Shown: piece after piece, positions 1 to 7,318 of the stretch
Layout of the letters: each line of letters begins with the position of its first letter
Position numbering within the stretch: the first letter of the stretch is position 1
NCBI GenBank assembly: GCA_019309605.1
Contig: JAFDFW010000075.1
Span: 1-11,859 of the forward strand
Length of the DNA: 11,859 nucleotides
Reading direction: 5' to 3'
Source: Deltaproteobacteria bacterium
Lineage (GTDB): Bacteria > Myxococcota_A > Polyangia > Polyangiales > Houyiibacteriaceae
Program-made: the position numbers and the translations under genes
The notes under the pieces: generated by a model
The model's input: the letters and a program-made list of their open reading frames with translations, nothing else
Databases searched by the model: none
What the model was told of the DNA's origin: nothing

Positions 1-252
1 CTCGAGGAACAGCAGGAGCTTCGGCGCTGGCAGGCGGCCGCCGCGATCCTGCTCATTGGCCTCATGGTGAGCATGGTGCTGCTTCGCATCGAGCTCTTCG
101 CGCAGGCGAGCGCGCGCCAGTTGCTCGACGACCTCGGAGAGGAAGCCCCGCCGCCTCGCCGGGATGCCGCCTCGGGCCGCGGCCTCTGGGCGTTCGTGCT
201 CCTGGTCTTCGTGCTGATGGCGGTCCTCGCGCTCTCTAAGCGTTGGTTTTGA
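1..252 (+). CDS. C-terminal part of an unrecognised membrane protein (5' end outside window)
   Basis: The frame is open from the first base to the TGA at 250-252. An ATG at 64 could start a 62-residue protein, but the hydrophobic segment already begins before it (Ala-rich run, then ILLIGLMVSMVLL), so the gene most likely continues from upstream. The 83 visible residues hold two likely membrane helices, at about residues 12-30 and 61-79, separated by a charged loop with a pro-rich patch (EEAPPPRR), and end in a short basic tail (SKRWF). I do not recognise the family. It lies 42 bp before secA on the same strand, so co-transcription is possible. A role in secretion would be guilt by association only. 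Confidence 0.55.
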   Translation, partial: LEEQQELRRWQAAAAILLIGLMVSMVLLRIELFAQASARQLLDDLGEEAPPPRRDAASGRGLWAFVLLVFVLMAVLALSKRWF

Positions 253-294
253 CTGTCGTTTGCGCACCTCCCCCGGCCGACCTAGATTGCGTCG

Positions 295-3200
295 GTGTTC
301 AACTCGGCCCTGAAAAAGGTGTTTGGTACCAAACATCAACGCGAAGTGAAGCGCATGCAGCCCACGGTGGCCGCGATCTCGGCGCTCGAAGACGACATTA
401 AGAAGCTGACCGACGCGCAGTTACGCGGCAAAACCGCGGAGTTCAGGCAGCAACTCGACAACGGCGCTCCGCTCGACGACCTGATGGTCCCTGCGTACGC
501 CGTGGCCCGGGAGGCGGCCAAGCGCGTTCTCGGAATGCGCCACTACGATGTGCAGCTCGTCGGCGGCATCGTGCTGCACCAGGGCAAGATCGCCGAGATG
601 AAAACCGGCGAAGGTAAGACCCTCGTCGCCACGCTCCCCTGCTACCTGAACGGGCTCGAGGGCAAGGGCGTGCACGTCGTGACCGTCAACGATTACCTGG
701 CGAGTCGTGATGCCGAGTGGATGGGCAAGCTCTACAGCTTCCTCGGGCTGAGCACCGGCGTCTCCGTTCCCGGTCAGAGCAACCAGCTCAAGAAGCGCGC
801 GTACGCTTGCGACATCACGTACGGCCAGAACAACGAGTTCGGCTTCGACTACATGCGCGACAACATGAAGTTCAGCATCTACGACTATGTGCAGCGTGAT
901 CTGAACTACGCGATCGTCGATGAGGTCGACTCGATCTTGATCGACGAGGCGCGCACTCCGTTGATCATCAGCGGCCCCGGTGAAACCGCCAGCGACAAGT
1001 ACGAGATGATCAACGAAGTCATCCCGAGGCTGCGTAAGGAAGAGCACTACGACCTCGACGAGAAGAATCATAGTGTGACGCTCACCGAAGACGGCATGGA
1101 GCGCGCGCAGGAGCTGCTCGGTGGGCGCGGGCTGCTCGCCGGCGACGGCACCAACCTCTACGACCCGGCCAACCTCGAGGCACTTCACATCTTGCAGCAG
1201 TGCCTACGCGCCCATGCCCTCTATCACCGCGACCAGCACTATATGGTCTCGGAAGACGGCAAGGTGATGATCATCGACGAGTTCACCGGCCGTGTGCTTC
1301 CGGGCCGGCGCTGGTCGGATGGGCTTCACCAAGCCGTCGAGGCGAAAGAACGCGTTCTCATCGAGAGCGAGAACCTCACACTGGCAACGATTTCGTTCCA
1401 GAATCTCTTCCGTCTTTACAAGAAGTTGTCCGGCATGACCGGTACCGCCGACACCGAGGCAACCGAGTTTCACAACATCTACGAGCTCGACGTCATCGTC
1501 ATCCCGACCAACGAGCCGATCGCTCGCATCGATGAAGAGGACCTGATCTACAAGACCGAGCGCGAGAAGTTCCGGGCGGTTTGCCTGGAGATCGAAGCGT
1601 CGCACAAGCGGGGGCAGCCCGTGCTCGTCGGTACGACGAGCGTCGAGAAGTCGGATGCGGGCACGTCGGGTGCCGTGACGGTGGCCACCAACATGGCCGG
1701 TCGAGGCACCGACATCGTGCTCGGCGGAAATCCTCAAATGCTTGCCCGAATCGAGGTGCTCGAGAACGGCTCGGAGGAGGTGCTCTCCGACCCGGAGCGC
1801 CGCGAAGCCGCCATCGCCAAAGCCACCGAACACCTCGTCAGCAAGTGCAAAGAAGACGCCCAGCAGGTCAAAGATGCCGGCGGCCTCCAAATCATCGGCA
1901 CCGAGCGCCACGAATCGCGGCGCATCGACAACCAGCTCCGCGGGCGATCGGGCCGCCAGGGTGATGCCGGCTCCTCGAGCTTCTTCCTTTCGCTCGAAGA
2001 CGACCTGATGCGGATTTTCGCGGGCGAGCGCGTCCAATCCATGATGGACCGCCTCGGGATGGAAGAAGACGTTCCAATCGAGCATCGCTGGGTGACGCGT
2101 GCCGTCGAGAACGCACAGAAGAAGGTCGAGGAGCGCAACTTCGACGTCCGAAAGCACCTGCTCGAGTACGACGACGTGATGAATCAGCAGCGCAAGAGCA
2201 TGTACGCGTTGCGAAAGCAGGTCTTGCGCGGAGAGTACCGAACCGTGCCGACCGACGATGAGCGAAAGGCTGGCGCGGAGCCGGTGCCGCTCGTCGACGG
2301 GATCGACGTTGCCTTGCTGTCACGTGTGACGAAGGTGCTCGAGAACATGGTGAAGTTCCACTCGTATCCGTTGCCGGATGCGGGCCTCACCCAGGACGAC
2401 GTGCCTGCGCACCGCAAGAAGTCGATCGAGTCGGACTTGTCGGCGCTGACCGACGTACGGGTCCAGCTGCTCGAAAAAGACATCTACGTCTGGTTCGGTT
2501 GCGCCGTGCCGCTCGAAGACTTCCGCAACGATCCGCAAGGAGCCTACGAACACCTCGAGCGAGCGGTTGGCATGTCGCTGAGCGAGCAAAAGGAACGCTT
2601 GCTCGATTTGGTCGAAGAAATCGTCATCACGATGACCGACCACGCGTGCCCGCCTGGCAAGCACTTTGAGGACTGGGACCTCGAGGGGCTCGTGCGCGCC
2701 TACAAAGAGCAGTTCGCGCTCGACGCGACCGGTATCCAAGACATCGGCGATCGCGAGGAGCTCCTTCGAAAGCTCTACGCCGACGCGGCCTCCGTGCAGG
2801 AGCGCAAAGAACAGGAATTCGGCACCGAGAACTTCCTCCGATTGTTCCGCGACTTGTATCTGCAGGAGATCGACAAGCAGTGGATGGACCATCTGCAGGG
2901 GATGGATCACCTTCGCGACGGCATCGGGTTGCGCGGCTACGGCCAGCGCGACCCGAAGAAGGAATACCAGCGCGAGGGCTTCGACATGTACCTGGAGATG
3001 GTGCAGAGCGTGAAGTCGTCGGTCACCCTCGGGATGTTCACCGTCGAGCGGGCGGGCGAGGAAGAATTGCAGCGGCTCGAGGAGCAACGCCGCCAGGCGA
3101 CCGAAAAGCGGCAGCGGCAGATCCGGGCGAGCCATCAGGGCGAAGGCCCGGGCGGTGGCGGCCAGCAGCAGGCCGGTCTCAGCAGGCAGGCTCGTCGCGC

Positions 3201-3399
3201 GGCGGCAAGGCGAGGCCGGCGTGCCGGTGGCGCTGGTCCCGGGGCACCGCCTCCGCCACAACCTTCGGCAGCGCAGCAGGCAACCGTCAAGCGCGACCAG
3301 CCCAAGCTGGGTCGCAACGACCCGTGCTATTGCGGCAGCGGTAAGAAGTACAAGAACTGCCACTACCGCGAAGACCAGGCCGCAGCCTCGCCGCAGTAA
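295..3399 (+). CDS. secA: Protein translocase ATPase SecA with internal NBD2 deletion
   Basis: SecA is the cytosolic/peripheral ATPase that drives unfolded preproteins through SecYEG. The GTG at 295 gives the typical SecA start (KKVFGTKHQREVKR); no clear Shine-Dalgarno is visible. Seen in order: Walker A MKTGEGKT (102-109), Walker B VDEVDS (208-213) with IDEAR, preprotein-binding domain about 225-375, GMTGTA (380-385), motif V TNMAGRGTDIVLGG (465-478), motif VI QLRGRSGRQGD (547-557), helical scaffold and wing, a low-complexity Arg/Gly/Pro linker (about 940-1000), and a SEC-C zinc motif with C1011, C1013, C1022 and H1023. It is 1034 residues long, against 901 in E. coli. Two oddities are visible. 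After VGTTSVEKS (445-453) the protein jumps straight to DAGTSGAVTV, omitting about 30 residues normally present, including the VLNAK strand. A block of roughly 100 extra residues follows residue 648. Identity is certain, but whether this copy is functional is not. argJ follows 24 bp downstream. Confidence 0.97.
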   Translation: MFNSALKKVFGTKHQREVKRMQPTVAAISALEDDIKKLTDAQLRGKTAEFRQQLDNGAPLDDLMVPAYAVAREAAKRVLGMRHYDVQLVGGIVLHQGKIAEMKTGEGKTLVATLPCYLNGLEGKGVHVVTVNDYLASRDAEWMGKLYSFLGLSTGVSVPGQSNQLKKRAYACDITYGQNNEFGFDYMRDNMKFSIYDYVQRDLNYAIVDEVDSILIDEARTPLIISGPGETASDKYEMINEVIPRLRKEEHYDLDEKNHSVTLTEDGMERAQELLGGRGLLAGDGTNLYDPANLEALHILQQCLRAHALYHRDQHYMVSEDGKVMIIDEFTGRVLPGRRWSDGLHQAVEAKERVLIESENLTLATISFQNLFRLYKKLSGMTGTADTEATEFHNIYELDVIVIPTNEPIARIDEEDLIYKTEREKFRAVCLEIEASHKRGQPVLVGTTSVEKSDAGTSGAVTVATNMAGRGTDIVLGGNPQMLARIEVLENGSEEVLSDPERREAAIAKATEHLVSKCKEDAQQVKDAGGLQIIGTERHESRRIDNQLRGRSGRQGDAGSSSFFLSLEDDLMRIFAGERVQSMMDRLGMEEDVPIEHRWVTRAVENAQKKVEERNFDVRKHLLEYDDVMNQQRKSMYALRKQVLRGEYRTVPTDDERKAGAEPVPLVDGIDVALLSRVTKVLENMVKFHSYPLPDAGLTQDDVPAHRKKSIESDLSALTDVRVQLLEKDIYVWFGCAVPLEDFRNDPQGAYEHLERAVGMSLSEQKERLLDLVEEIVITMTDHACPPGKHFEDWDLEGLVRAYKEQFALDATGIQDIGDREELLRKLYADAASVQERKEQEFGTENFLRLFRDLYLQEIDKQWMDHLQGMDHLRDGIGLRGYGQRDPKKEYQREGFDMYLEMVQSVKSSVTLGMFTVERAGEEELQRLEEQRRQATEKRQRQIRASHQGEGPGGGGQQQAGLSRQARRAAARRGRRAGGAGPGAPPPPQPSAAQQATVKRDQPKLGRNDPCYCGSGKKYKNCHYREDQAAASPQ

Positions 3400-3423
3400 C
3401 GCGCATCTGGTAAGAGGCACGCC

Positions 3424-4614
3424 ATGAGCGGACGGGTGAAGGGTTTTCGCTTCGCTGGCGTGCACGGCGGAATCAAAGCGGGTGACGCCTTGGACTTGGG
3501 GTTGGTGTTCGCGGATGAGCCCGCGGTGGCCGCGGGGGTGTTCACGAGGAACCGCGTCCGGGCCGCACCGGTCGTCATCAGTGAGCGCCGCCTGAAGAAA
3601 GGGCTTTGTCAGGCGATTCTGGTCAACAGCGGCAACGCCAACGCGTGTACCGGTAAGCAAGGTCATCAAACCGCCTTGGCGCTGACCCGCGGCGCCGCTG
3701 TGTGCCTCCGTGTTCCAACCTCGCTGGTCGTCCCCGCCTCGACGGGCGTCATCGGCCAGCAACTCCCCCGTGAAGGCATCGAGGCGGCGATTCCAGCGCT
3801 CGTCGACGATTTGTCGGAGGCTGGTGCTGCCCGCTTCGCCCGAGCAATCCTGACCACCGATCGTGGTCCGAAGGTTGTGCAGGCACAGCTCAAGGTTGGG
3901 CGAACGACGTGCCGGTTGCTCGGCATCGCGAAAGGCGCCGGCATGATTCACCCGAACATGGCGACAACGCTCGCCTTCGTGACCACCGACGCGCCACTGC
4001 GGCGGGCTACCCTTTCCAGGCTCTTGCGCCAGTCGACAGAGGACACCTTCAACCGGGCGACGGTCGACGGAGACACCAGCACCAACGACTCGATCTACGC
4101 GCTTGCCTCGGGCGCAGCTACGGATCGGCTGATCGAAGAAAAGAGCACGGCAGGGCGTCGGTTTGTCGGAGCGCTCACCGAGGTGCTCGAGTCGCTCGCC
4201 AAGAAGATTGTCGCTGACGGAGAGGGCGCCGAACACCTGGTCCGAATCGAGGTTCGAGGCACCCGGACCGACGCCGACGCGGTGCAGATCGCCCGCACGA
4301 TTGCCGGTTCACAACTGGTCAAAACTGCATTTCACGGCTGCGACCCGAACTGGGGCCGCATCCTCGCGGCGGCCGGCCGTTCGGGGGTACGTTTCAATCC
4401 TGATCACGTTTCGGTGAGGATCGGCGGCGTTCCGATCTTCGAGCGCGGGATGCCGGTCATGACCTCAAAAACCGAGGCCCAGGCCACGGCGAAGATGAAG
4501 CGCCCCGAATACGGCATCTCCGTCATGGTGGGAGACGGGCGCGGCCTTGGTCATTATTGGACCTGCGACCTCGGTCACGAGTACGTTCGGATCAACGCCG
4601 ATTACCGGACGTGA
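3424..4614 (+). CDS. argJ: Arginine biosynthesis protein ArgJ (ornithine/glutamate N-acetyltransferase)
   Basis: ArgJ transfers the acetyl group from N-acetylornithine to glutamate, which recycles it in the cyclic arginine pathway; some members also use acetyl-CoA (bifunctional). The 396-residue length is typical. Hallmarks seen: VNSGNANACTG (67-77), STGVIG (106-111, the oxyanion-hole region), KGAGMIHPNMATTLAF with the expected self-cleavage between Ala180 and Thr181 (Thr becomes the N-terminal nucleophile of the beta chain), TVDGDTSTND (213-222), HGCDPNWGR (304-312) and the classic C-terminus INADYRT. The ATG at 3424 is preceded by an AAGAGG-like ribosome site at 3412-3417. It sits between secA and the CAP-domain gene with short gaps, so it is probably co-transcribed. 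Mono- versus bifunctional activity cannot be told from sequence. Confidence 0.97.
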   Translation: MSGRVKGFRFAGVHGGIKAGDALDLGLVFADEPAVAAGVFTRNRVRAAPVVISERRLKKGLCQAILVNSGNANACTGKQGHQTALALTRGAAVCLRVPTSLVVPASTGVIGQQLPREGIEAAIPALVDDLSEAGAARFARAILTTDRGPKVVQAQLKVGRTTCRLLGIAKGAGMIHPNMATTLAFVTTDAPLRRATLSRLLRQSTEDTFNRATVDGDTSTNDSIYALASGAATDRLIEEKSTAGRRFVGALTEVLESLAKKIVADGEGAEHLVRIEVRGTRTDADAVQIARTIAGSQLVKTAFHGCDPNWGRILAAAGRSGVRFNPDHVSVRIGGVPIFERGMPVMTSKTEAQATAKMKRPEYGISVMVGDGRGLGHYWTCDLGHEYVRINADYRT

Positions 4615-4623
4615 CCCAAACCG

Positions 4624-5673
4624 ATGCTGCGCAAATCCATTCTCATTTGTGCCACGCTGCTCGCGATTCATGCGACGGCTGGCGCCGAAAAAAACGAACC
4701 TCCTCCCGAGGCCGATCCCGCCGCAGAGCCTGCGAAGCCGGAGCGCTTGTGCATCAGGAGCGAGAAGCTGGAACTCGTCGCGAGCCAGTTAGCGGACCTT
4801 CAGCATATCCCGCCGTCTCCGGAGCTCATCCGCAAGGCGCGTGAAGCAGGGGTCGACGCGAACCCCGTCTATGCGAAGTTCGGAGTCACTGGCGAGTTCA
4901 ACAGCTTCAAGATTTGGCTCGAGAACTTGAAAGAGACCGCCGACGCGCCGCTGGTCTGCGGGCGCGCCCGCTCCGGAGAACGTATCGTTCTGATCGCCGC
5001 CGTCCGCGCCGGCGTGCTCGAGCTCGTTGGCAAGAACAGCCTGCACGCCGAGGTGATCGAGGATTTCCGCGATCCGTATTTGGTGGTGCGAGACGCCAAG
5101 GGTTCTTCGCGACGCATCTCGGTCGACGGGGAGAACTACGGATCGACCATCGCGCTCCCACCCGAGTGGGACCGTCCACTGTTCGTGCAACTGGTTGCGA
5201 CGGGGCCCAACGGACCGCGTCCGGTCGCGGAGCGCTGGGTGGGCAAGATGCCCCAGAACGACTCGACAGGAGCTGTGACTGAGGGCCTGCAGTCACCCGA
5301 AGCATGGCTGATGCAGCTCAGGCGCGCGGCGGACGCGCGTACGCTGCGCTCGAATCGCTTGCTGAGCCAAGAGGCGACGAGCCACGCACGAATGATCTGC
5401 GAGTCCGGAAAACTCGGCCATGAGCTCGACCCCTACGGCGATCCCGAAGCCCGATTGCTCAAGCGAGGTATCGAAGCCCGCGTCGTCGGCGAGGCCGTGG
5501 CGCGAGCAGCCACGATGCGGGCGGCGCTCCACGCGATCGAGGACAGCCCGAGCCATCGAATGACCGTGACCGACCCTCGGTTCACCGATGCAGGCTACGG
5601 CAAGGCCAAGGACGACCGGGGGCGCACCTGTGCGGTCATCCTGCTCGCGGCATGGCCGCGCAAAGTGCACTGA
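4624..5673 (+). CDS. Exported CAP (SCP/PR1-like) domain protein
   Basis: The 349-residue product starts with a Sec-type signal peptide: basic MLRK, hydrophobic SILICATLLAI, and a likely cleavage near residues 19-21 (TAGA). A pro/glu-rich linker and a middle region (about 40-215) that I do not recognise follow. The last part (about 228-345) resembles a bacterial CAP domain: LSQEATSHARMICESGKLGH with His265, VGEAVA with Glu290, SPSHRMTVTDPRFTDAGYG with His311, and a final hydrophobic AVILLAAW. These fall at the positions of the CAP cavity residues, although the family consensus GENVA is altered to GEAVA. CAP proteins are extracellular or periplasmic, and their biochemical role in bacteria is mostly unknown. 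The start lies 9 bp after the argJ stop, without a strong ribosome site, which suggests translational coupling. It converges with the next gene, stop codons 2 bp apart. Confidence 0.8.
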   Translation: MLRKSILICATLLAIHATAGAEKNEPPPEADPAAEPAKPERLCIRSEKLELVASQLADLQHIPPSPELIRKAREAGVDANPVYAKFGVTGEFNSFKIWLENLKETADAPLVCGRARSGERIVLIAAVRAGVLELVGKNSLHAEVIEDFRDPYLVVRDAKGSSRRISVDGENYGSTIALPPEWDRPLFVQLVATGPNGPRPVAERWVGKMPQNDSTGAVTEGLQSPEAWLMQLRRAADARTLRSNRLLSQEATSHARMICESGKLGHELDPYGDPEARLLKRGIEARVVGEAVARAATMRAALHAIEDSPSHRMTVTDPRFTDAGYGKAKDDRGRTCAVILLAAWPRKVH

Positions 5674-5679
5674 GCTCAG
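5670..5679. other. 10-bp palindrome holding both convergent stop codons
   Basis: CTGAGCTCAG is a perfect palindrome. The plus-strand TGA (5671-5673) ends the CAP gene and the minus-strand TGA (complement of 5676-5678) ends the zinc-ribbon gene. No T-tract follows on either strand, so it is not a standard terminator. It is recorded because it fixes the tail-to-tail junction. Confidence 0.6.
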
Positions 5680-6923
5680 GGCGCCACGGAGACGCGCTCT
5701 TTGACTCGGTTGGACGTCGCCTGGTACGCGACGACGAGAACCTGCGCGAGCGCCATCCCTGCGACGATCGTTCCCACGACGCCGGTGAGAATGGCGGCGA
5801 TCGTGGGCCCCTGGATGGTGACTGCCGTGCCCGGCATGGGCCGGACCTCACTCGCAACCAGCACCGCGAGATGCACGCCATAGAGGACGAGCAATGCGAC
5901 CGCCCAGACATGGGAGCCACCGCGGGTGCTGCTGTCCATGAACGCCATCAGTGACAGCAGGGCGAGCAGGCCGAAGGTCATGTGGGTGCTAGCGGGGGCC
6001 CAGGATTGCCAATCGCCCTCGAGCGTGACGAGGCTCTCATGCCCTCCCGAGACAAAAAACCAGGCGCCCAGGGCCAGAACGCCAAACGTCACCGCCACGC
6101 GGGCAGGGCGCGCACCACGGTAGTACGCCCGGAACAGCAGGCTCCCGGTGAGCAGAATGGTTGCCCCCGCGAGGATGACGCCTTCGGGCGCGATGCCTTG
6201 AAGTATTTGCTGCCAGAGTGCGACCCCGGTTGCGATCGAGCCGACCAGGAACAGCCCAATCGCGCGGCCCGGGTACGACATCGGTGTGAGAGCCAAAGTC
6301 GCCATCGTGATCAACAGAGCCAAGGCGACGAATGTCAACGGATGTACGCCACCGGTGAGCAGCACTCCGAGCGCGCCGACGGCGGTCAGCGCCACAGCGG
6401 TGCGGCGCAACGCGTTTTGGCCGGGGCTCGACGGGCGCATCTGTTCGCGCAGTAGGTCCGAGGCCAGGATCGGCGGCCCTGGTGGAATCGGCATGTTCGG
6501 CAGGCTCGTGTCCCGCTCCGGGGCGGAGGTCCGAGGCTCGTCCCGTTGCGACTCGAACGCTTCAGTTTCTTCGCGGCGCTGGCTTTCGGTGCCGTTCTTC
6601 TTTCGGTGAAGGGGCAGGACCTGCGCCGGTTCGCTGTGTGGCTCCCGCTCGCGAATCGCAGTGCGATTGAGACCGGTGTCCGGAGCCTCCGAGAGCTCGG
6701 GGTCGGCAAGCGCAACGACCGCCACGGCTCGCGCCGAGGTTCCTGTGCTGGCTGACGGCGGGAACGTCCCACTCATGCGATCGCCGGTAGTCAGCACCCC
6801 GCGCGGTTTTAGCTCGCGCGCGATCGCCACCACCGGCTTCCCACCGGGAACCGGTTCACCACACGTGCCGCAGAAAGCATCCGTTCTGAGCACACTACCG
6901 TTGCAGCTATTGCACTGGGGCAT
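5676..6923 (-). CDS. Zinc-ribbon polytopic membrane protein, function unknown
   Basis: The 415-residue product opens with a four-cysteine zinc ribbon (C4-x2-C7 and C18-x2-C21; FCGTCGEPV). Residues about 30-165 form a low-complexity, charged and proline-rich region (many E, R and S; PIPPGPPI), probably a disordered cytoplasmic linker. From about residue 173 to 401 I count eight hydrophobic segments: roughly 174-192, 195-214, 220-240, 246-264, 275-292, 314-329, 338-357 and 372-400. The C-terminus is short and basic. No catalytic motif is visible. Zinc-ribbon plus multi-pass proteins of this type are often annotated only as zinc-ribbon domain proteins. A role as a sensor, scaffold or membrane assembly factor would be speculation. 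The ATG at 6923 has only a weak AGG-like ribosome site. It is transcribed alone, away from the hairpin-rich intergenic region. Confidence 0.8.
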   Translation of the reverse strand: MPQCNSCNGSVLRTDAFCGTCGEPVPGGKPVVAIARELKPRGVLTTGDRMSGTFPPSASTGTSARAVAVVALADPELSEAPDTGLNRTAIREREPHSEPAQVLPLHRKKNGTESQRREETEAFESQRDEPRTSAPERDTSLPNMPIPPGPPILASDLLREQMRPSSPGQNALRRTAVALTAVGALGVLLTGGVHPLTFVALALLITMATLALTPMSYPGRAIGLFLVGSIATGVALWQQILQGIAPEGVILAGATILLTGSLLFRAYYRGARPARVAVTFGVLALGAWFFVSGGHESLVTLEGDWQSWAPASTHMTFGLLALLSLMAFMDSSTRGGSHVWAVALLVLYGVHLAVLVASEVRPMPGTAVTIQGPTIAAILTGVVGTIVAGMALAQVLVVAYQATSNRVKERVSVAP

Positions 6924-6950
6924 CGGGTCAGGCCTGTCCGGTCGCTCAGA

Positions 6951-7007
6951 TCATACGCATGATGGACCACGCACTTCAACCGCCGCGGTAGGGATATGTG
7001 TGCTCAT
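6951..7007 (-). other. Possible 18-codon upstream open reading frame
   Basis: ATG at 7007 (minus strand) is preceded by a purine-rich GAGGGAG ribosome-site-like sequence and encodes MSTHIPTAAVEVRGPSCV before a TGA at 6953-6951. It is in the same frame as the zinc-ribbon gene and ends 27 bp before its ATG. A 5-bp inverted repeat (ATCAT-ACGC-ATGAT, 6950-6963) overlaps its end. It could be a leader peptide, a remnant of a longer N-terminus or chance. No conservation evidence is available. Confidence 0.2.
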
Positions 7008-7094
7008 CGGCACTCCCTCGTCGATGTTGTGCCGACCACGACAATCAGGTGCAGGTCTATGACAGAAATGTCCTACCGATAGAGCTGTTGGCGA

Positions 7095-7112
7095 TAAAAA
7101 CACTGGTTTTTA
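7095..7112. repeat. AT-rich perfect inverted repeat (7-bp arms)
   Basis: TAAAAAC (7095-7101) and GTTTTTA (7106-7112) are exact reverse complements with a four-base ACTG spacer. It is the first of the hairpins in this intergenic stretch. It could be a protein-binding site or part of a folded RNA. The stem is too AT-rich for a typical intrinsic terminator. Confidence 0.6.
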
Positions 7113-7170
7113 GGGGTCTGACAAGTTGGCATCGCGATTGCAATGTACTCAGTCGCTTACTTAAGACCCT
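7113..7170. repeat. Nested inverted repeat (outer GGGTCT/AGACCC, inner 7-bp stem)
   Basis: The outer arms GGGTCT (7114-7119) and AGACCC (7164-7169) pair perfectly, and 7113/7170 could add a G-U pair. Inside, GCGATTG (7134-7140) pairs with CAGTCGC (7150-7156), including one G-U, around a nine-base loop. The GGGGTCTGAC start recalls arms of REP-type palindromes seen near Y1 transposases in some proteobacteria, but no transposase lies here. An RNA fold is the alternative. Confidence 0.45.
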
Positions 7171-7210
7171 CGCCGCGCACTTTCCAGCTTGCCCGGCATC
7201 CGCGCGGCGA
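7170..7210. repeat. GC-rich inverted repeat with 9-bp arms
   Basis: TCGCCGCGC (7170-7178) and GCGCGGCGA (7202-7210) are exact reverse complements around a 23-base loop. It sits directly after the previous nested repeat, so the two could stack as adjacent helices if this strand is transcribed. Confidence 0.55.
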
Positions 7211-7271
7211 TGGGTCGTCCTTAACTTACTTGCCCTAGCTTTTTCTACTGTAGCATCGAATGTTTGGTTTG

Positions 7272-7305
7272 AAATGGGTCACCGACTGGTGGCCCATTTG
7301 TCTTT
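7272..7305 (+). terminator. Terminator-like hairpin reading rightward
   Basis: AAATGGGTCACC (7272-7283) pairs with GGTGGCCCATTT (7288-7299) through 12 bp with a single G-U, closed by a GACT loop and followed by GTCTTT. The T-rich side lies only on the plus strand; the minus-strand continuation is CAAACCAAAC. It therefore fits an imperfect intrinsic terminator for plus-strand transcription. No plus-strand protein gene precedes it, which hints at an RNA transcript from the 6924-7271 region. Confidence 0.5.
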
Positions 7306-7318
7306 AACCTGAAATCAC

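Larger units (their letters stand above)
6924..7318. other. Gene-poor, AT-richer intergenic stretch rich in inverted repeats
   Basis: No protein gene here is convincing. From about 7060 the composition becomes visibly more A/T-rich than anywhere else in the window, with runs such as ATAAAAAC, GTTTTTAG and GCTTTTTCTAC. A series of inverted repeats fills 7095-7299 (detailed separately). I saw no tRNA, no transposase remnant and no clear sigma-70 promoter. It may hold a non-coding RNA or a decayed mobile or repeat element. Confidence 0.5.

Noticed and set aside
421..2157. Two further minus-strand frames antisense to secA
   Set aside because: They mirror the third-position GC bias of secA; no domain, ribosome site or plausible operon context.
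2320..4236. Long minus-strand open frame (638 codons) across secA and argJ
   Set aside because: It lies antisense to two certain genes, its translation is Arg/Leu/Val-rich with no recognisable domain, and long antisense frames are expected in high-GC DNA.
7113..7125. GGGGTCTGAC resembling the arm of a REP palindrome linked to Y1 transposases
   Set aside because: The usual close partner arm is missing and there is no transposase; the nearest complementary arm is 45 bases away. Kept only as an alternative reading of the hairpin cluster.
6998..7312. Plus-strand 104-codon open frame in the intergenic stretch
   Set aside because: GTG start without a ribosome site, no recognisable family, and it runs through all the hairpins. 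An RNA or repeat explanation fits better, although a decayed gene cannot be excluded.
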